Below are positions 17,803 through 27,900 of a stretch of 64,000 bases of DNA, piece after piece. The DNA is from DATARH01 sp036268425 (GTDB lineage Bacteria; Pseudomonadota; Alphaproteobacteria; ATCC43930; CGMCC-115725), in the NCBI GenBank assembly GCA_036268425.1, contig DATAUE010000013.1, forward strand, positions 67,591 to 131,590, written 5' to 3'. The notes below the pieces were generated by a model. The model had not been told where the DNA came from. It ran no database searches and was given only the letters and a program-made list of their open reading frames with translations. Made by a program: the position numbers and the translations under genes. Position 1 is the stretch's first letter. Every line of letters starts with the position of its first letter.

Positions 17803-18807
17803 GTGTTTGAAACCGCCGCCCCCACCATCACCGATACCGCCGGCTTTCCGTTGCCGGACCTCTATGCCCGCGTCGAACGCCATGTGCCGCGTTTTGAGTG
17901 GCCGATCCTGGCAGACGACATCGCCGCGATCATCAAGCTGAAGCGCGAGAAGAATGCGGTGATCCTGGCGCACAACTACCAGACGCCGGACATCTTCCAC
18001 ACTGTCGGCGACATTGTCGGCGACAGCCTGGCGCTGGCGCGCGAGGCGGCGCGCACCGATGCCTCGGTGATTGTGCTGGCTGGTGTGCATTTCATGGCCG
18101 AGACCGCCAAACTGCTGAACCCGGAAAAGACCGTGCTGATCCCCGACACCAAGGCGGGCTGCTCACTCGCTGAGTCGATCACCGCCGCGGATGTGCGGCT
18201 GATGCGCGAGCGCCATCCCGGCGTGCCGATCGTCACCTACGTCAACACCTCGGCGGCGGTGAAGGCCGAAAGCGACGTTTGCTGCACCTCGGGCAACGCG
18301 CTAAAAATCGTCGAGGGCCTCGGCGTACCCAAGGTCATTATGATCCCGGACGAATACCTCGCCCGCAACATCGCCGCCCAGACCAAAGTCGAGATCATCG
18401 CCTGGAAAGGCCACTGCGAGGTGCACGAACAGTTCACCCCGGAAGACATCCGCGACCTGCGCGCCTCGCACCCTGGCATCACCGTTCTGGCGCATCCCGA
18501 ATGTCCACCGGAGGTCGTCGCCGAGTGTGATTTCACCGGCTCGACCGCGGCAATGGCCGATTATGTCGGGCAAAAGCGGCCGTCGCGGGTCGTGCTGCTG
18601 ACCGAGTGCTCGATGAGCGACAATGTCGCGCTGCAATACCCCGATCTCGATTTCGTGCGGCCCTGCAATCTGTGCCCGCACATGAAGCGCATCACGCTGA
18701 AAAACATCCGCCACGCCCTCGAAACCATGACACACGAAGTGATCGTGGCGCCGGAGATTGCCGACCGGGCGCGGCAGGCTGTCGAGCGCATGTTAGCCTT
18801 CGGCTGA
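17803..18807 (+). CDS. nadA: quinolinate synthase
   Basis: This 334-residue NadA condenses iminoaspartate and dihydroxyacetone phosphate to quinolinate using a [4Fe-4S] cluster. Seen are NAVILAHNYQTPDIFH, DSLALAREAA, LAGVHFMAETAKLLNPEKTV, the first cluster cysteine in SDVCCTSGNA, a second in WKGHCEVHE, and the third in RPCNLCPHMKRITL. I prefer GTG 17803, six bases after GGAGGAA, over TTG 17797, which would sit directly against the Shine-Dalgarno. nadC follows 11 bp after the stop. nadB is not between them or elsewhere in the window, so iminoaspartate must come from an unlinked NadB or aspartate dehydrogenase. Confidence 0.95.
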   Translation: MFETAAPTITDTAGFPLPDLYARVERHVPRFEWPILADDIAAIIKLKREKNAVILAHNYQTPDIFHTVGDIVGDSLALAREAARTDASVIVLAGVHFMAETAKLLNPEKTVLIPDTKAGCSLAESITAADVRLMRERHPGVPIVTYVNTSAAVKAESDVCCTSGNALKIVEGLGVPKVIMIPDEYLARNIAAQTKVEIIAWKGHCEVHEQFTPEDIRDLRASHPGITVLAHPECPPEVVAECDFTGSTAAMADYVGQKRPSRVVLLTECSMSDNVALQYPDLDFVRPCNLCPHMKRITLKNIRHALETMTHEVIVAPEIADRARQAVERMLAFG

Positions 18808-18818
18808 GGATACTGGCG

Positions 18819-19652
18819 ATGCTGCGTCTGCTGATCGAACCGATCGTTCGCGCCGCCCTGCTCGAAGACCTCGGACGGGCCGGCGACATCACCACCGATG
18901 CGATTGTCGGTGACGATACACAATGCGAGGCGATCATGGCGGCGCGCCAGCCCGGTGTCGTGGCGGGGCTGGCGGCGGGGCTGCTCGCGTTCGAGCTGCT
19001 CGACCCGACCTTGAAGATCGAAGTGCTGCGCCCGGATGGCAGCCATGTCGAGCGCGGCGAGACCGTGGCGCGCGTCACCGGCCGCGCGCGGGCCGTACTG
19101 GCCGCCGAGCGCACCGCGCTTAACCTCACCTGCCGTCTCTCCGGCGTCGCGACGGCTACCCGCTCGCTGGCCGACGCCGTCGGCAATCACAAGGCCAAGA
19201 TCGTCTGTACCCGCAAGACCACGCCGAACCTGCGCATTCTCGAAAAAGAGGCGGTGCGGTTGGGAGGCGGCGCCAACCATCGCTTTGGCCTCGATGACGC
19301 GATGCTGATCAAAGACAACCACGTCGCGATGGCTGGCGGCGTCGGCGCCGCGCTCGACCGCGCGCGCGCTCATGCCGGACACCTCGTCAAGATCGAGCTG
19401 GAGGTCGACACGCTCGACCAGCTTGCCGAAGCGCTGGAGCACGGCGTCGATGCGGTATTGCTCGACAACATGGACCCCGACACATTGCGCCGCGGCGTGC
19501 AGATGATCGCCGGCCGCGCAATCAGCGAAGCCTCCGGTCGCATCACACGCGAAACCGTGCCTGCCATTGCCGCTGCCGGCGTCGACCTGATCTCTTCCGG
19601 CTGGATCACCCACAGCGCCCCGATACTGGATTTGGGGCTGGATATCGAATAG
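18819..19652 (+). CDS. nadC: nicotinate-nucleotide pyrophosphorylase (quinolinate phosphoribosyltransferase)
   Basis: This 277-residue enzyme converts quinolinate and PRPP to nicotinate mononucleotide. Clear motifs are ALLEDLGRAGDITTDAIV, AAERTALNLTCRLSGVAT, the active-site CTRKTTPNLRILEKEAVRLG, GANHRFGLDDAMLIKDNH and IELEVDTLDQ, ending with VDLISSGWITHSAP. ATG 18819 follows GAGGA that overlaps the nadA stop, so the two genes are one operon under the palindromic site upstream of nadA. Length and order fit the alphaproteobacterial nad operon minus nadB. Confidence 0.95.
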   Translation: MLRLLIEPIVRAALLEDLGRAGDITTDAIVGDDTQCEAIMAARQPGVVAGLAAGLLAFELLDPTLKIEVLRPDGSHVERGETVARVTGRARAVLAAERTALNLTCRLSGVATATRSLADAVGNHKAKIVCTRKTTPNLRILEKEAVRLGGGANHRFGLDDAMLIKDNHVAMAGGVGAALDRARAHAGHLVKIELEVDTLDQLAEALEHGVDAVLLDNMDPDTLRRGVQMIAGRAISEASGRITRETVPAIAAAGVDLISSGWITHSAPILDLGLDIE

Positions 19653-19784
19653 CGGCGTTGTTCTTCAGAGCGGCCTCTGTTTGATGACCATTCTCGTGAC
19701 GACCGCATCGGTAAATGGAGGTTGCCTCAGCCGTTGAGCAACGTCACACTAAATAGCCCTTCAAGCAAGTTTGTGTGACTCGCG

Positions 19785-20447
19785 ATGATCAGTCGTACCA
19801 CCGGAGCCGACACGAAACGTCGTAACACGCTGCTTTGCAACATTCTTATTGCCTGCGTCGGCCTTGGCCTGGCTTTTCAGGTCGGACATTTTATCGAACA
19901 CGCAGTTCAGTTCGGGGTCTGGATCGCCGGCGAATACGCCTGGGTCACCTCGGCATTTTGCGGTCGTGATACACCGTACATGTCGCCGCCGCTGACGGCG
20001 ATGGTACGCTTTGCGGGCGCGTGGCTGTTCCCCGAAGCGGATGCTTCACGCCAGATGATGCTTGGCATGGAACTACTGCATCTCGCGGGCAACACCATCT
20101 TTCTGGTGACGATCGCCGGTGTCAATTACCTGATGCCGTCTAAATGGGCGCGTTACGCCTTCTATATCGAGGGCGGACACCTGTGTGAGCATCTTGCCCT
20201 GTGTCTAACGGCATACTACGTCGGCAAGCCGATCGCGCTCAGTACGCTGTTCGGACAGGCGCCGTATTATTTCGGCAAGAACGGTGCGGTGGGATACCGC
20301 GTCGCCTGGCACTTCGCGATGAATCTGCTGCCGATGCCGTTCGTGATGATCGGCATGATGAAATATAGAGCAACGGCACGGTTGGCATCGGGCCCTGCAC
20401 TGACCGGTGCGGTGGTACCGGGTACAACGGCCAAGACGGTGGTTTAA
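19785..20447 (+). CDS. histidine-rich multi-pass membrane protein
   Basis: I do not recognise the family. The 220-residue protein has about four hydrophobic helices: ILIACVGLGLAFQVGHFIEH, a helix after SPPLTAMVRFAGAWLF, MELLHLAGNTIFLVTIAGV, and one near HFAMNLLPMPFVMIGMM. Two copies of GHxxEH (GHFIEH and GHLCEH), plus LLHLAGN and WHFAMN, place several histidines at membrane edges, a pattern suggesting haem or di-iron binding. The two halves may be an internal duplication. It precedes the synthase cluster on the same strand by 395 bp, so membership of that cluster is possible but unproven. Start ATG 19785 has no strong ribosome-binding site. Confidence 0.6.
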   Translation: MISRTTGADTKRRNTLLCNILIACVGLGLAFQVGHFIEHAVQFGVWIAGEYAWVTSAFCGRDTPYMSPPLTAMVRFAGAWLFPEADASRQMMLGMELLHLAGNTIFLVTIAGVNYLMPSKWARYAFYIEGGHLCEHLALCLTAYYVGKPIALSTLFGQAPYYFGKNGAVGYRVAWHFAMNLLPMPFVMIGMMKYRATARLASGPALTGAVVPGTTAKTVV

Positions 20448-20842
20448 CAGTTTCGCCGCAACACCATCGGAGCCGATTTTCCGCCAGATGTGTAACTGGC
20501 GCGACGCGGCTACCGTCCTGAAGATATCGGTTTCTGTCACTATTATCGGGCCACAGCCAGCGCTACCGTATTGGTGAAGGAGTGCGGTGGTTCGCTGCCG
20601 GTGCGGCCCTAAGAGCGGGCAGCGTGTGTAATTGCAGAAATTGCGTCACACCGAGGACGGTTTTCTTTCACTCGGGTGACGAATAAAGAAACAAACCGAA
20701 TTTGAAGAATACGACTCGACTTGTCGAAAGCAATCCGGTCACAATTCCCCAACCTAAAGTTAATGTTACTAATCGACCGATAAATTACTGGTAACGGTAG
20801 ATGGGCGGATAAGCCGTCGTCGTGTGACGCATTGGAGGTCGG
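20448..20842 (+). promoter_or_regulatory. 395-bp leader of the synthase cluster
   Basis: No gene is seen. The second half is much more AT-rich than its neighbours and is the likely promoter zone for the cluster. At 20624-20651, GTGTG and CACAC are inverted around two direct copies of AATTGC nine bases apart (20630-20635, 20639-20644), a possible regulator site. GGAGG at 20834-20838 is the ribosome-binding site of the next gene. Confidence 0.4.
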
Positions 20843-22858
20843 ATGACGATTTCGAATAATCCCGGGTCGCTCAAGCGGCAGGCGAAAAGATTAGCGGCGA
20901 TCGCGGTCCTCGCTTCGGCGATCATCGCGTTCCACATGGCGAACATACCGGCTGTCGCAGATCTCGCCCAGGTGCAGTTTCCCTACGCGTTCTCGCGCCA
21001 CCCGCTACCGGAAATCGCGGGTCCGGAGCGGCGCTCGTTCCGCCCGATGCATCCTGACTTTGACCACATCGCCGCCTTCATGTCGACGTTGGGTGCCGGC
21101 GCTGCGTTGACGGACGCTGACGGCGACGGGCTGCCGAACGATGTCTGCTACGTCGACACGGTCACCGATCAGGTGATTGTCGCTCCGGCACCGGGGACGG
21201 GCGATCGGTACAAGCCGTTCGCTCTCAACCCGAATTTGCGCGGCGAAAAATTCACCCGGGCGACGATGGGGCCGATGGGATGCCTACCGGCCGATCTCGA
21301 CGAAGACGGCCGCACCGACCTTCTCGTCTATTACGCCGGCCGCACGCCCATCCTGTATCTGTCGCGCCCGGCCACGGAGGACGCCGCGCCGTCGGCCGAA
21401 AATTTCATTCCGGTCGATATCATTCCCGGCGGCGACATCTGGGTGACAGGTTCCGCGACCTTTGCCGATCTCGACGGCACCGGACATCTCGAACTGATTC
21501 TTGCCAATTACTTCCGGGATGGCAGCGACATCCTCAACACCATCGGGGCGAGACACGTTTATCTGCCGAATTCCCTCTCCACGGCGAACAACGGCGGCGG
21601 GCTGCGCATCTACCGCTGCCTGCCGAAGACCGAAGGTTCGGAAAGAACAGTGGGATGCTCGGAAGTCATCGACGCGCTGCCGCCGTCGCTGATGAAGGGA
21701 TGGGGTCTTGCAGTCGGAACTCAAGACCTCGACGGCGATCTTCGTCCCGAAATCTATGTTGCCAACGATTTCGGTCCTGACCAGCTTTTATGGAACCGAT
21801 CGACGCCTGGTCACCTGAAGTTCGATCTGGTGAAAGGCCCGCTCTCTCCGCTGGAGCGGACGCAGAATTCGCTCGGCCGGGATTCCTTCAAAGGTATGGG
21901 TGTTGACTTTGCCGATCTGAACGGTGACGGCATTCCCGATATCGGTGTTAGCAGCATCACCGAGCACGAGCTGATGGAAAGCCATCAGGTGTTCGTCAGC
22001 ACCGGCAAGGTAGATTCTTACGCCAGGGGTGTCGCACCTTACACCGAGCGTGGCGAAGAACTGGGCCTCGCCTGGAGTGGCTGGGCCTGGGATATCAAGT
22101 TCGCCGATTTCAACAATAAAGGTTGGCCTGACGTCTTGCAGGCGACCGGCTTTCTCAAAGGAACAGTCAGCCGGTGGCCGGAAATTCAGGAAATCTCGAT
22201 TGCCAATGATCTGGTCCTCCCGGTGGCGGATATTGGCTGGCCGAACCTGATGCCGGGCGACGAAGTTGCCGGGCACGACAAGAACCCGTTCTATGTGCGC
22301 ACCACGCCGACTGGAATCTTTGCCGATATCAGCACGCAGATCGGCTTTGGTGAAGACAACGTCAGCCGCGGCATAGCAATCGGTGATGTCGACGGCAGCG
22401 GCCGGCTCAGCATGGTCGTTGCCAATATGTGGGGGCCATCGACCTTCTACCGCAACGAATGCTCGCCGTGCGGCAAGGCACTGGAGCTTTCTGTGCGGCT
22501 GCCGGTGTCGCCGGAGCCGGATGCCCCGACGATCGTCAAGCCGGGCTATCCGGTCAAAGCGCTGCACACGCGCCCGGCAATCAACGCCTCGGTCGAGGTG
22601 ACGACGTTGTCCGGCAAGCATCAGATCGCACAAGTCGATGGCGGCAGCGGCCATTCCGGCAAGCGGGCGCCCGATCTGCATTTCGGCCTGGGCGACGAGA
22701 CCGGGCCGGCAACAGTCGAGGTGAAGTGGCGGGCCGACGGTCAGGCTCGGCACGAAACATTTCAGCTACAGCCAGGCTGGTACACGGTGATCCTCGGTGC
22801 GGCCCCGATCAAGACGGGCATGCTCGCGCCGGCGACCGTGTCGGCCTCCGCGCAATAA
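20843..22858 (+). CDS. FG-GAP/VCBS-repeat ASPIC/UnbV protein (enediyne E3-like)
   Basis: This 671-residue protein has an N-terminal hydrophobic signal or anchor (about residues 15-35), so it should be periplasmic or surface-facing. It carries repeated beta-propeller FG-GAP/VCBS calcium-binding-like motifs: DADGDGLPND, DLDEDGRTDLLVYYAG, TFADLDGTGHLELI, TQDLDGDLRPEIYVAND, DLNGDGIPDIGV and GDVDGSGRLSMVV. The C-terminal ASPIC/UnbV domain shows VDGGSGHSGKRAPDLHFGLG. UnbV-type proteins are part of the conserved accessory set near enediyne-type PKS genes. Their biochemical role is not settled. ATG 20843 follows GGAGG. The next gene starts 21 bp after the stop, consistent with an operon. Confidence 0.85.
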   Translation: MTISNNPGSLKRQAKRLAAIAVLASAIIAFHMANIPAVADLAQVQFPYAFSRHPLPEIAGPERRSFRPMHPDFDHIAAFMSTLGAGAALTDADGDGLPNDVCYVDTVTDQVIVAPAPGTGDRYKPFALNPNLRGEKFTRATMGPMGCLPADLDEDGRTDLLVYYAGRTPILYLSRPATEDAAPSAENFIPVDIIPGGDIWVTGSATFADLDGTGHLELILANYFRDGSDILNTIGARHVYLPNSLSTANNGGGLRIYRCLPKTEGSERTVGCSEVIDALPPSLMKGWGLAVGTQDLDGDLRPEIYVANDFGPDQLLWNRSTPGHLKFDLVKGPLSPLERTQNSLGRDSFKGMGVDFADLNGDGIPDIGVSSITEHELMESHQVFVSTGKVDSYARGVAPYTERGEELGLAWSGWAWDIKFADFNNKGWPDVLQATGFLKGTVSRWPEIQEISIANDLVLPVADIGWPNLMPGDEVAGHDKNPFYVRTTPTGIFADISTQIGFGEDNVSRGIAIGDVDGSGRLSMVVANMWGPSTFYRNECSPCGKALELSVRLPVSPEPDAPTIVKPGYPVKALHTRPAINASVEVTTLSGKHQIAQVDGGSGHSGKRAPDLHFGLGDETGPATVEVKWRADGQARHETFQLQPGWYTVILGAAPIKTGMLAPATVSASAQ

Positions 22859-22879
22859 GTCAGGCAGGAGGGTTCCACC

Positions 22880-23923
22880 ATGCCCGGACCAGCTTTGTCA
22901 CCCGAAGAAATCCGCCTCAAGGCGCTAAAGCGCTTTGCGATCTCGATAACGCTGCTGAACATTGTTGGCCACGCCGTCCTCGGTTTTGAAACCTCGGTGC
23001 TGCAGGTCTTGGTTTCCGCCGGCACCGCTTACACAGTTGAGCTGGTCCTCCAGGCCATCGATGACTGGAGCCACGGCCGGCGCCCGGCCTTTATGGGTAA
23101 CGGGTTTAACGGCCTGGTGATCTTCCTGCTGCCGGCGCACATCACCGGCTTTGCGATCTCGATGCTGCTCTTCGCGCACGACGAATTGCTGCCCTATGTA
23201 CTCGCGGCAACTGCTGCCATCACCTCGAAGGCGATCTTTACGGTGGTCGTACGCGGCAAGCCGCGTCACTTCCTAAATCCTTCTAATTTCGGACTAGCGG
23301 CCTCAATCCTGATCTATCCAACGATTGGCCTTGCAGCGCCGTACGAGTTCACTGAGCATTTGTACGGCCTGTTATACGTCGTTCTACCGGCCTTCATCCT
23401 TTACACTGGATCGCTGCTGAATGGCAAATTGACGAAACGGATGCCGCTGATCTTTACGTGGGTCGGCGCATTCATTGTCCAAGCGACCGTGCGTCACTTC
23501 ATTTTCGACACGCGGCTGATCAGCAGTCTCGTACCGATAACCGGCGTCCCCTTCATCATCTTCACGTTCTATATGGTCACCGATCCCGCGACCTCGCCCT
23601 CGAGCACGCGCGGTCAGATCGTCTTTGGCGCATCTCTTGCCGCGATCTATGGAATCCTGATGGCCTTCCATCAGGCGTTTACACTGATCGTGTCGCTGAT
23701 GATCCTGTGTGTGTGCCGCGGCGCCGTGCTTTACGCGTTCGAGCACGGCTTTATGCCAAAGCTGCGGGCGTTTCTTGATGGGCAGCCCGGCTTGGCGGCT
23801 CCCATTGGCGCCAGACCGGCACTTGCCACGGCTGAAACACGCACTGAGGCTGATGGACCGCTCGTCACCAGTGCCCTGGCACCCGCGATCCCACAGCCGC
23901 TGCCGGTCCATGGGGCGGAATAG
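22880..23923 (+). CDS. UnbU/RnfD-NqrB-like membrane protein (enediyne E4-like)
   Basis: This 347-residue integral membrane protein has about nine helices and resembles the RnfD/NqrB family of flavin-carrying subunits of ion-pumping redox complexes. Motifs include RGKPRHFLNPSNFGLAASIL, MVTDPATSPSSTRGQIVFG and a helix-rich region to FMPKLRAFL. In enediyne-type loci the homologue is called UnbU and follows UnbV, exactly as here. ATG 22880 follows AGGAGGG. The covalent FMN attachment site of true NqrB/RnfD is not obvious, so electron transport is only a possibility. It lies between the UnbV-like gene (21 bp) and the DUF1702 gene (2 bp). Confidence 0.82.
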   Translation: MPGPALSPEEIRLKALKRFAISITLLNIVGHAVLGFETSVLQVLVSAGTAYTVELVLQAIDDWSHGRRPAFMGNGFNGLVIFLLPAHITGFAISMLLFAHDELLPYVLAATAAITSKAIFTVVVRGKPRHFLNPSNFGLAASILIYPTIGLAAPYEFTEHLYGLLYVVLPAFILYTGSLLNGKLTKRMPLIFTWVGAFIVQATVRHFIFDTRLISSLVPITGVPFIIFTFYMVTDPATSPSSTRGQIVFGASLAAIYGILMAFHQAFTLIVSLMILCVCRGAVLYAFEHGFMPKLRAFLDGQPGLAAPIGARPALATAETRTEADGPLVTSALAPAIPQPLPVHGAE

Positions 23924-23925
23924 AT

Positions 23926-24903
23926 ATGTTTACCGCGGCACTCGATTGGGCCATCCGCTGGCGGATGGATGGGCTGAGCCGCGCCGGCCAGCGCGACAGC
24001 AAAGACCCGGCCCTCGTCGAAGATGTCTATCAATACTTCCGGACCGGCATCACCGCGGGGTTGAGCGGCTCGGAGGGCCCACGGCTGACGGCTCTTGAGG
24101 CGAGTGTGCCGTGGCGTCGGCGGCTGTTCTTCTGGGAGGGCTATGCCTTTGGCCTGTGCGCCCAGCACGCATGCCTGGGGCGTAACGGCAACCCGCTCAA
24201 GCATTTCCCGGCGCCGGGTTTCCGCTTTATGTTCTGGACTGGCCTCGGCTTCTGGAACGGCGCGTCGAAACCGCTGCCGACTATTTCGCTCGCTCCCGCG
24301 CTGTGGGCCGGCATTCCAGAATTTGCGGAGGAATACCCGCTGATCCTCGGCGGCTCCTCTTTTGCAGTGATCGCGCAAACGGCAACCGTCGATAAAGGGC
24401 GTCTGGAAGCGATCCCCGGTATTCGCAACGCGGCCGATCTGGATGGGATTTATCTCGGTGCCGGCCGCGCGCTGTGGTTTCTGTATACTCGCAACCCCGC
24501 CAAACTGGCGGAAACGCTCGACGCGCATCCCGATCACGCCCAGGCGATGGCACGCGGGCTGGGTGTGGCCATCACCCTGACGCAACTCGGCACACCGGAA
24601 CAGGTGCTGCGCGACATGGCGGCGCTGCCGAGCATCTACTGGCGGGAATTACTGACCGGCAGCCTGATGGGGTTCACCTGTCTGTTGATGGACGATGCCC
24701 GCGCCGCCGAACCGCTGAGTCATTTTCCGGCACCGCTCGATGTGCTGATTGGCGAGGTGCAGTCCAATCTTGCCGCGTTCGCGGGTTCCGGCTGGACCGA
24801 ACGTTTCGCCGAGGCCGGCACGAGGCACACCGCATTGTGGAACGGTCTGCAGCCGCCAGTGGCGGTAGCGGCGATGCCACCCGAACCGGTCGCCGCCCAA
24901 TGA
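23926..24903 (+). CDS. DUF1702 protein (enediyne UnbL/E5-like)
   Basis: This 325-residue protein of the DUF1702 type is recognised from the repeated short pattern RxLFFWEGYAFG and context: it follows UnbV- and UnbU-like genes and precedes the PKS, the same order as in enediyne cassettes. Visible features are FRTGITAGLSGSEGPRLTA, WRRRLFFWEGYAFGLCAQHA, GRALWFLYTRNPAKL and GVAITLTQLGTPEQVL. There is no signal peptide or membrane segment, so it is probably cytoplasmic. No enzymatic activity is established for the family. Its stop overlaps the PKS start (ATGA at 24900-24903), so the two are translationally coupled. Confidence 0.8.
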   Translation: MFTAALDWAIRWRMDGLSRAGQRDSKDPALVEDVYQYFRTGITAGLSGSEGPRLTALEASVPWRRRLFFWEGYAFGLCAQHACLGRNGNPLKHFPAPGFRFMFWTGLGFWNGASKPLPTISLAPALWAGIPEFAEEYPLILGGSSFAVIAQTATVDKGRLEAIPGIRNAADLDGIYLGAGRALWFLYTRNPAKLAETLDAHPDHAQAMARGLGVAITLTQLGTPEQVLRDMAALPSIYWRELLTGSLMGFTCLLMDDARAAEPLSHFPAPLDVLIGEVQSNLAAFAGSGWTERFAEAGTRHTALWNGLQPPVAVAAMPPEPVAAQ

Positions 24904-27900
24904 GCCGCTTTTACGCCATCACCTACCCGATCCGCTTCACCGACACGATGGCGTACGGGTCGCATCATTTTTTGACCAATTTCCGCTTTCAGTGCGAGGT
25001 TCGCGAGTCGCTGTTTTTTGACTATCTCGGCCGCCAATACCCCGGTTCACTGGCCGAATATGACGACCTGGTCATTCTGACACGCGATGGCTACAGCCGT
25101 AATCTGGCACCGGCGATGCTCGGTGAACGCGTCGCGGTACTGTTGAGTCTCGCGCAGCCGACCCGTTCGTCGGTGCAGCTCTGCATCCGCACGATCAACG
25201 GCAAGGGCGAGCCAGTCGCGTGCGGCTTTCAGACGCTCGTCTTCATGGACCGCCAAGGCTCGATGGCGCCGTTTCCGCGCGCGCTCGATGCGTTCTCCGG
25301 CATCAATCTCGAACTTGGCGAACGGCTCGTTGTCCCGTCTTTCGCGACCTGCGCGATCAGCGGCGGCAGCCAGCTCGGCGCCATTTTCTCGGCCGAGATT
25401 TGCGCGCTCGGCCAACAGATCGTGCGCGACGGGCGGGACGGCGGCTGCATCGTCAATCTCCCGCGCCCCCCAGCGACAGTGCCGGTGCCGACCGGTGAGA
25501 CCGTCTTCTCGTTTCCCGGCCAGAACTCGTTCGACCTGAGCCTGTTTCGTGATCTGTGCCGCGATTCGGAGGCGCAGGACATGCTCGCTGGCGCCGAACC
25601 GTTGGTCCGCGAGACGCTCGGCACGTCGCTGCACCGGCTGGTCAACGGTAGCGACGCCGAAAGCGCAGCACTGCTCGCCAGCTGCCCGGATCTCGACCAG
25701 TTCGGCATCATCCTGAGCGAACTTTTGCTGGCCCGTCGGCTGACAGCGCAAGGCTTCGTGCCGGCAGCGCTGATCGGCCACAGCTTTGGCGAGATCGCAG
25801 CGTTGTGCGTCGGCGGCTGTATCACGCCCGATGTTGCGATGCGGATCGTCGCCGAGCGCGTCCGTGCACTGCGGCAACTCGCGGGGCCACCCGGCGGCAT
25901 GCTCGCCTTGTCGGTGCCATTGGCGCGCGCCGAGAAGGCGCTGGCCGAACTCGATGTCGGGTCCACGGTGTGCGTTTCCGTCATCAACAACCCAAGCCAG
26001 ACGGTGTTGTCCGGGCCGCGCGCCGAGCTCGAGGCCTTGGTGCCGGCCTTTGCCGAGCGCCGCATCGGCGCACGCGTCCTTGCCAGCCGCTACGCCTATC
26101 ATTCGCCGGGGTTGGCATCGACCGCGCGAGCGCTTGTCATGGGCATCCTCGATCTGCCGTTCGGGCCGCCCACAACGCCGGTCTACAGCCCGATCCTCGG
26201 CCGATTCTACGACGAGTCGGACACGTTCCAGATTGCACTCAGCTCGCATCTAACGCAGCCGGTGGACTTTCCCAAGGCGCTTGACGCACTGGTCTCGTCA
26301 GGCATGACGCGGATCGTCGAATGCGGCGCCGGCGGCGTGTTGACCGGCATTGTAAAGCGCAATTCACTGAAGACGGTCGAGGCCGTTTCGGCCGTGGACC
26401 TGATGTCCGACCAGTCGGAAAAAAAAGCCCAGAGCGCACCAAAACAGCCGCTCTCCCGGCAACGCCCGAAAGCGATCACGCCAGAACCGGCAGCACGCGA
26501 ACCGGCCGCACTCGAACCGATCGCCATCGTATCGATGGGCTGCGTGCTCCCCGGTGCCGACGATCCCGATCATCTGTGGCGCAATCTGCTTGACGGCACC
26601 AGCGGCATCCTCGATCTGCGCACACTCGACAAGCAGCTCGAAGACGATTTGATCGGCGGTACGCAAGCTGCGGTGCGCGGCGACAAATCGTATTCCGCGC
26701 TGGCCGGATACGCCGCCGATATCGCATGGCGCGCGGAATTTCCGTTCGGAACGGACGAGTTCGACGGATTTTCAAAAGCACAGCGGCTGCTCGTCGAGGC
26801 GCTGCGGCAGGCAAAGCTCGCCGGCGGTGATCCGACAGACGCGCTGCGCACGCTCTGCCTTCTCGGCTCGACCGCCGATGGTATCGCCGAATACGACGAC
26901 GCCCTGCTCGCCGCCGGCGCACGGCAGTCGCTCGACGGGTTGAACCTGCCGGCCGCATTGCACGCGGCGACACGCAGCGCGCTCGATACGCTGACCCGGC
27001 CAACCGATCCGGAGGCGTGCGGCCCGTTTCCGGCATACAGCGCGATCGTGCGGCGGATGCTCGACGCGCGGGTGCAGACGATCCTGCTCGACGCCGCCTG
27101 CGCCTCGTCGCTCTACGCGCTCGATCTCGGCGTACAGGCGCTGCGTTCCCACGAGGCCGATCTTGCCTATGTCGGCGGCGTGTTCGCCCCCGGCCCCAGC
27201 AGCAGCGCCCTTTTTGCGCAGTTCGGCGGCCTGTCGACGACCGGGAGCCACGCGCTCGACCAGCGCGCCGACGGGGTTGTCTTCGGCGAGGGCGCTGCGA
27301 TCCTCGGCCTGCGGCGGCTAAGCGATGCAATCGCGCGCGGCGAGACTATCCACGCGGTCGTCACCGCCAGCGCTCTTGCCAGCGATGGTCACAGCGTCGC
27401 GGTCAACGTCCCGCGCGCCGAGGGACAGATCAAGGCCATGAAAGCGGCCTACCAGGCATCGGGCATCGATCATCACAGCGTCCAATATGTCGAAGCGCAC
27501 GCCACCGCCACCCCGGTCGGCGATGCGACCGAATTCAAGGCGCTGAATACGGTGTTCGGCGACCGCGCGCCCTCGTTACCGCGGATCAAGCTTGGCAGCG
27601 TCAAATCGCTGCTGGGACATACCGGCTGGCTGGCCGGCACCACCTCGGTCATCAAGGTAGTGCAGTCGCTGAAGCATGGGGTTTTGCCGCCGCATCATGG
27701 CTGGCGCGCCCCCGGTCCCGGCATCGAACTTGCCGCATCGCCGTTCGAGATTTTGACCTCGCAGGTGCCGTGGCCGGCACAGCCCGGAACGCCGCGGCGC
27801 GCGGCAATCAATGGCTTCGGCTTTGGCGGCACCAACGCGCATGTCATCATCGAGGATTTTACGCCGGGGTCACATGACGCGGCCGCCTCCGCCCCATCGA

